Both the position numbers and the translations under genes were made by a program. Positions 58,556 to 64,000 of a stretch of 64,000 nucleotides of DNA are shown here, in pieces (the first letter of the stretch is position 1; each line of letters starts with the position of its first letter). The stretch lies in NCBI RefSeq assembly GCF_035083965.1, contig NC_089738.1, forward strand, positions 10,504,734-10,568,733. Reading direction: 5' to 3'. This DNA is from Branchiostoma lanceolatum (Eukaryota > Chordata > Leptocardii > Amphioxiformes > Branchiostomatidae). Under the pieces are notes generated by a model. That model made no database searches. It saw nothing but the letters and a program-made list of their open reading frames with translations, and was not told where the DNA came from.

Positions 58556-59580
58556 TTTCCGGACGTTTCAATGATAGGATATTTCCGACAATATTACGTT
58601 TCCGACGATATTCAGACGTTTCTTGATCTCGATATCCTAAGTTTACGGATCAATATCTGGAGCCGGAAACGGGAACACATTTAATCGCAATATATCCGGA
58701 TCCGAATATGTTAAAGTTTTGTTTCCGGATACCAGCCGAATATTCCGACTTTCCAGTAACGTATGCGGATTTTTTTTCAATGGAGAGACCGCGAATACGG
58801 ATAAATATCTAAAGCCGGAAACGGGAACACATTTAATCGCAACATATCCGGATCCGAAAATGTTAAAGTTTTGTTTCCGGATATTAGCCGAATATTTCGA
58901 CTTTCCAATAACGTATGCGGATTTTTTTTTTAAACGGAGAGACCGCGAATACGGATAAATATCTAAAGCCGGAAACGGGAACACATTTAATCGCAACATA
59001 TCCGGATCCGAATATGTTAAAGTTTTGTTTCCGGACATCAGCCGAATATACCGACTTTCCGGTAACGTATGCGGATTTTTTTCAACGGAGAGACCGCGAC
59101 TACGGATATATATCTAAAGCCGGAAACGGGAACACATTTAATCACAACATATCCGGATCCGAATATGTTAAAGTTTCGTTTCCGGATATCAGCCGAATAT
59201 TCCGACTTTCCAATAACGTATGCGGATTTTTTTATCAACGGAGAGACCGCGAATACGGATTAATATTTGGAGCCGGAAACGGGAACATGTTTCATTGGTG
59301 CATATCCGGATCCGGATATGCTACCGTTTTGTTTCCGGATATCAGCCGAATATTCTGACTTTCCGGTAACGTATGCGGGGTTTTTTTCAACGGAGAGACC
59401 GCGAATACGGATTAATATCTGGAGCTGGAAACGGGAACGTTTTTCATCGTCGCATACCCGGATCCGGATATGCTGCAGTTTTGTTTCCGGATATCACCCG
59501 AATAGTCCAACTTTTTGGCAGCGTATTCGGAGTCTTTCTGCAACGGACATCCAGCAACTTATCGATGAATATCTATAGTC
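58556..59580. repeat. ~152-bp tandem satellite-like array (six to seven units)
   Basis: The marker GGATCCGA or GGATCCGG starts at 58698, 58850, 59004, 59155, 59308 and 59460, a spacing of 151-154. Each unit has TTTTGTTTCCGGATA, AGCCGAATATTCCGACTTTCC, GTAACGTATGCGGATTTTTT, GGAGAGACCGCGAATACGGA and GAAACGGGAACA or close variants. A partial unit precedes and decayed material follows. Open frames on both strands across the array are by-products of the repeat. Confidence 0.9.
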
Positions 59581-60301
59581 AGAAATGCATATCCGTAACA
59601 CTGAGTCCTCAATGTATACGGAGTGTTTTTGCTCCTGAAATTATATATCTGAGATACATGGCAAAGAAAATACGAAAAGCAAGAATACTTTAAATCACTC
59701 TGTAATTGTTTAAGTCCTATATCTGAACAGTTTCATGGTAACGATTCAAGTTAGGCATATAGATTTGGTTATCGGTAGATGTTCGACAACAGCGGAAATA
59801 GGTATATAACTTACTACACAGTGAACAATCTTTAACAGTCTTAATTGTGGTAATATATGTACAAAACATTGCTGTTATAAGTCCTGGAAATCAAGGTATA
59901 AGTAATTAAAAGTAAAAATAATATCAATAGAGACTATACGTGATATAACGTCAATATTCTGAATGAGGGTAATTGAAAACCAATGATACAAATCTCTTAC
60001 TCGGTAAAGCAATGAATATAGAATGTATGCAGAAGGTATATCATAACATTTAGAGCTTCTACTGTAACCTCTATAAATACATCAGAGTATGAATCATACA
60101 AATTTTGCATAGGTATATTCACGTTGTAGTTTCCTTATGAACATTTACAATGTGTTTTCATATGATTCTACTAATTCTGGGCGTTTTACGGCACACCCGC
60201 AACGGCAATTACGGTCTAACATGTTATCCGTGTCACATCAAGGAATGTTCTGATACAAATAGTACTGCTTCTTAAACGTATAGGTGCTAACAGACATATC
60301 A

Positions 60302-62297
60302 TTATTCCAAGATAGGCATGCGGAGGTCACACAGGTTGGTTTGCTGCAAAGATGTTGCTGCACTGGAACTGTCTTTACAACTCCCGATATGCTCAGCGGA
60401 AGATGCTGAAAAATAAACGTGGCTAGAATAAAGTAAATGTGGAGACGAGTCGAGACCTACTACATCAAATGCGCACCCTCCCTCTCCAGTGATATGACAC
60501 AACGAAACAACGATCGAATCAAAAACAAGATGGTCTACAACACTAAAGACAGCAGTGACCGGATACCTGTTTACTTAAAGTTTAGCCTTGTCTAATTCCA
60601 GTCGGATCATGCATATGGTCAAATAACGATAGCTAAAGGTAAAGTGAACAAAGTCGGCTCAATAAAGAAATGTAAATTATGTTTCCAACAACGTTAAATA
60701 CTGCCCAACTGAAACTTTATCTTTGTAGACTTCTCGTGACAAACCCAAACCAAGTCAATGGACTTTGCGATCAGTTGAGTAATAAAAACATTGAAACATA
60801 TGGATGAAACACAAATTAGGAAAACGGAAAGGCATCGGACTTATTTGTAGACAGTACAGGTACAATACGCATTGCTGGAGAGACTTTGTACATAGAAACA
60901 CGTGTCGGAGATAGGAACGCAGATTCCGGAATACCATGAGGAAATATGTAACATATACGGACAACAGATATTGTAAGATATTAACCGGACACGCAAATGA
61001 ACAATTCCTGTGTCGAAATATTTCCGAAAATGCTGTGTGGAAATTCTTGTTTGGAAATGTCCAGAATATACGCGACATGTGTAACCTTCAGATTTGCTTA
61101 GGAATCTACCCTTCTCGTATAGGGAAGTAAATATGTTACATACACTGTATACGGAAAACTGGTATTCCCGGATATAAGGGCAAATAGAGAAAAACACATA
61201 TCTGAACCACTTAAACGCACGTGGCACGTATACGGAAGAATCAGGAGTACTGCTTTTGCCTGGGCATAGGGTAGCAACCGTTTCTTAGTCAATATATTTA
61301 GCATATCTATGTATAGTCAGAATACAGAAACATGGGCTGTTGTAATATATCAATAACGCGTATTCGGTCTTACGAAACGCCCCTGTACAGTATCCAAAAC
61401 AGAAACAAAACAATATCACGAAATAAAGACTGTTTTCTTTCGGATCGCATATGCATAAAAATAATTTCTAAATTATTTCAAGGTACTGTCAATGATAATG
61501 TCAACAGACTGAACAGATTATAATACCATTCCTGTATGATATGTTAAAGTTAAAACAGATCCTAAGGTCGAACTGAAAATCTAAAAAGAATTGAAAAATA
61601 AAAATCCTTATCAAATGATGTGGCTAGAAACACAAAATTCCTTTTGTTACTAAACTCGACAGGACAGCAGCAAAATAAAGTTTATTATCCTGACATTGCC
61701 AGGTCACAGTCCTCAATATGATGAGTATCAGGTCACCAAACACGTAGCATTTACTGCGAACTGATATTTCACGATACGACACCACTAAGGATTGTTGTTT
61801 TTGCTTGGACTTAATATATTCGGCATAGGTATATTCAGAAAATTTCTAATATTTTGTCAGGTATATTGACTCTTCTCTGTAGTCATGTTACAGCATGGAT
61901 TTCTGTAGTATTCCAACCCCTGATATCTCCGTACACAGAGGGAAACACGTATTCGGAGTAAAGAAATGACCATTAACAGTATCCGGGAAAATGTTGATTA
62001 CTGATATTCCGTATACACACATGTTTTCTATTATGATACATGTGGGTGGCCTGTTGTGCTTCACGGAAGAGCTGCTTGCAAACAATTTCTGTGAAACTCT
62101 CCTAGCTGCAAATTGACACACTAGAGTAAGAAATTACTAATTTCTGATGTATGTATTAGTTTAACCCGTCTCCAATTGTGGATATTGGAAGTTCAGTTAC
62201 CGTGTTCTCGGCTTGTCGATGCTCCGCTGAGGTCACTGCACCCCGTTGTCCTCGTACCATCCACGTCGGTCCCGACTCCCGAGTACATGCAGGTCAT
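60302..62297 (-). CDS. Weak candidate two-exon small gene
   Basis: Exon 62297-62201 starts MTCMYSGVGTDVDGTRTTG and ends at a donor (ACACG|GTAACTG). Exon 60405-60302 follows an acceptor (TTTTTCAG) and ends in a stop. The phases match and give 66 aa, Ser/Thr-rich with several Cys and no known domain. The region upstream of the first exon (62300-62480) is GC-rich for this area and could be a leader or promoter. Alternatively, the 62.2-62.5 kb exon may be the 5' non-coding exon of the SULT gene, which needs one. The call rests only on splice signals and phase. Confidence 0.25.
60850..61400. repeat. Dispersed repeat module copy 1 (TATACGGA / TTTCCG-rich)
   Basis: Shares ordered words with 62930-63610: TATACGGACAA, GAACAATTCC, ATATTTCCG, ATGCTGTGT, TTGGAAA, GTCC, CAGATTTGC, GGAATCT, ATTCCCGGATAT, GTAGCAACYGTTT and CGTATTCGG followed by CTGTACAGTATCC. 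Strongly diverged and not coding. Confidence 0.6.
61800..62035. repeat. Dispersed repeat module, partial copy
   Basis: Contains AAACACGTATTCGGAGTAAAGAAATGACC followed by a CAGTATCCGGG word, matching the end part of the modules at 61360 and 63568, and ATTCCGTATACACAC. Confidence 0.5.
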
Positions 62298-62929
62298 TCC
62301 TTGTCTTTGCAAGTTGGTTCAGAAAAGACGAATCTCGCGGTGTATTCCGTCAGATCGTATTGAGAATAGGATGTTATTAAGAGACTCGGGCTCCGGCAGA
62401 TACCTCCGGCACACGCTGAAACAGCTCACCCCGGCTCTTTCTCCGACTCTGCCGGAACCGTTAAGTTTGGCGCTAACATTCCAGGAATGCGTCATAGATG
62501 AACGGACCAATCAGAAATCAGGCATATTTTCCAAACCATCTGGTGGCCAGATCTTATCGTAATTGTGCACATACCAATGTCCCAACTGAGAAGACAGACA
62601 AGCCAGTATGGTTTTGGAAGGGTGCCCATATATATATATGAATATATTTCCATGGCAGGCCACACGCTTGTCTTCATATCATGCTTTAGCAATAGATTGA
62701 TGCAGTTATTTCAATTTTGCACATGCATGTATAAATCGGTTATGGAAATCTAACTTAAGTTGCTTTGATTGGCACAAGATCACAAAGTGTGTCACTGTTT
62801 GGCTTAATGCACTCTTGCAATTCTTTTTTAGATTTCAAGAACTACCAGAAACCCGAAGTTGTGTATTTGCTGATCGATTTGATAGTTTCAAGCACGGAGA
62901 CAAAAAGCTCCTCCTAGAGGCAACATATA

Positions 62930-63296
62930 TTATTGTACCGACCGTATCTTGGTCATGATACGCGCAAATACGTCCGGAAATCTAAGTGTCCCACAATGCC
63001 CTTCTGCTATGGATTGTCATTTCCGAACTTATTTCCGGACAACTGTTTTGATTCTGGTCATTTTCGGAGTCCGGAATGCCTTCAGAAAACATACTTCGTA
63101 TACGGACAAAAGATAAACCAAGATATGTCCTGGACACAAAAATGAACAATTCCGGAATCGGAATATTTCCCGATATGCTGTGTCGAAATCCCTCTTTGGA
63201 AACTGTCCGAAAACGCGACACGTTCAACATTCAGATTTGCCTGGAATCTTTTTTTAAATTTTATCACAGAGAACGAAATATATTGCGTAAACGGAA

Positions 63297-63338
<42 letters not shown>

Positions 63339-63640
63339 TATCGTCGCCGCGTTCATCGGTTGACGATGCGGGCCATCATATGTATTCCCGGATATGTGGG
63401 AAAGTACAATTAAACGCATACCTTAACCTGGACTACAGAAACTAAAATGGCACATAATCGGTAGTACTTGCTTTGCATTAATAAAGGTAGCAACTGTTTT
63501 GGATTCGAAATATCATCGGATATGTGTCATGACAAAGTCAACAGATATCTTCGTGTATGTAAAGAAACACGCATTTGGAGTAATGAAACTCCCATGTACG
63601 GTATCCGCAAATATCCTAAGTCATATTTTGCTTGATCTGC
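62930..63640. repeat. Dispersed repeat module copy 2
   Basis: Carries the same ordered words as 60850-61400, including TATACGGACAAAAGATA, GAACAATTCCGGAATCGGAA, ATGCTGTGTCGAAAT, TTGGAAACTGTCCGAAAAC, CAGATTTGCCTGGAATCT, ATTCCCGGATATGTGGG, GTAGCAACTGTTT and AACACGCATTTGGAGTAATG. A (ATC)n tract interrupts it. Confidence 0.6.
63298..63339. repeat. (ATC)n microsatellite
   Basis: About fourteen ATC triplets, uninterrupted, inside the dispersed repeat module. Confidence 0.95.
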
Positions 63641-64000
63641 AACGAAACAATTCCTGATTCAATATATTTCCGTAAATGTTGTGTATTGACAAAATGTCCG
63701 AAAACGTTCAGAATACTTGGCATGTCCATTTATGTGTAAAAATTTCGGATTTTGTCCAGAAATAGACCGCTTTAGCGCTTGACAACAGATGTCACTGTAT
63801 ACATAACGAAATACGTATCCGGAGTTATGATACGAACTTGTAAAGAATCCGGTGAATAAAAAAAAAATTATATTTATCCGGATTTGCTAGGAATTATTTA
63901 TTGAATCACAATATTTCCGGATATTTCAGGTGTCAAAATAAGTACTTGAAAATATTCCATATATTTGACATGCCCAGTGATGTGTCAAACTTTGGATTTG
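63641..64000. repeat. Dispersed repeat module copies 3 and 4 (cut by window end)
   Basis: GAAACAATTCCTGATTCAATATATTTCCG, TGTTGTGTA and TGTCCGAAAACGTTCAGAATA near 63650-63720, then AATACGTATCCGGAGTTATG and a further GAATCACAATATTTCCGGATATTTCAG, AAATATTCCATATATTTGACATGCCC. The last copy runs off the window. Confidence 0.5.

Noticed and set aside
58556..59580. CRISPR-like array
   Set aside because: Units are adjacent without unique spacers, far longer than CRISPR repeats, and the genome is eukaryotic.
58466..59693. Open frames on both strands with repeated peptide units
   Set aside because: By-products of the ~152-bp tandem array. The unit length is not a multiple of three, and there is no start context or family.

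Overview
The window looks like a piece of an invertebrate deuterostome genome, most likely a cephalochordate (Branchiostoma-type amphioxus). This is inferred from short exons with GT-AG introns, lineage-specific tandem duplicates of detoxification genes that are about as close to vertebrate families as amphioxus genes usually are, and abundant mini- and microsatellites. No species name can be read from the sequence itself. All gene models were built by hand from splice signals, reading-frame phase and paralogue comparison. No transcript data were available.

Layout. 3.1-25.1 kb (+): a long AIFM2/FSP1-like oxidoreductase gene. Three candidate alternative first exons lie at 3157, 13541 and 18007. 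All three end with two bases over and fit a common Ser/Pro-rich second exon at 19873. 27.7-31.4 kb (-): a complete four-exon UDP-glucuronosyltransferase (530 aa). 32.2-37.2 kb (+): a second AIFM2-like gene, head-to-head with the UGT. 38.9-42.5 kb and 45.7-49.2 kb (-): two tandem AIFM2-like genes (373 and 374 aa). 51.4-53.7 kb (-): a cytosolic sulfotransferase copy that lost one internal exon. 55.3-58.3 kb (-): its complete tandem sister (288 aa) with an altered PAPS loop. 58.4-64 kb: mostly repeats, with a roughly 152-bp tandem array, then dispersed diverged repeat modules and one weak two-exon small ORF.

Functionally the window is a redox and phase II cluster. It holds four FAD/NAD(P)H quinone-reductase-type genes (the family that reduces coenzyme Q or vitamin K at membranes), one ER glucuronosyltransferase and two PAPS-dependent sulfotransferase copies. 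A quinone reduced to a hydroquinone becomes a substrate for glucuronidation or sulfation, so the neighbourhood makes biochemical sense. That link is inference.

The most unusual item is the first AIFM2-like gene. It lacks the N-myristoylation start that its three paralogues have. It carries a basic, disordered Ser/Pro tail preceded by a choice of His/Gln-rich or Arg/Gly-rich caps. It also replaces the conserved Asp of the C-terminal FAD-binding Gly-Asp motif with Ala. Other notable items are a probable gene-conversion tract between the two tandem AIFM2-like genes, an intronic 22-bp minisatellite with a short relic in the paralogous intron, and complementary lesions in the two sulfotransferase copies.
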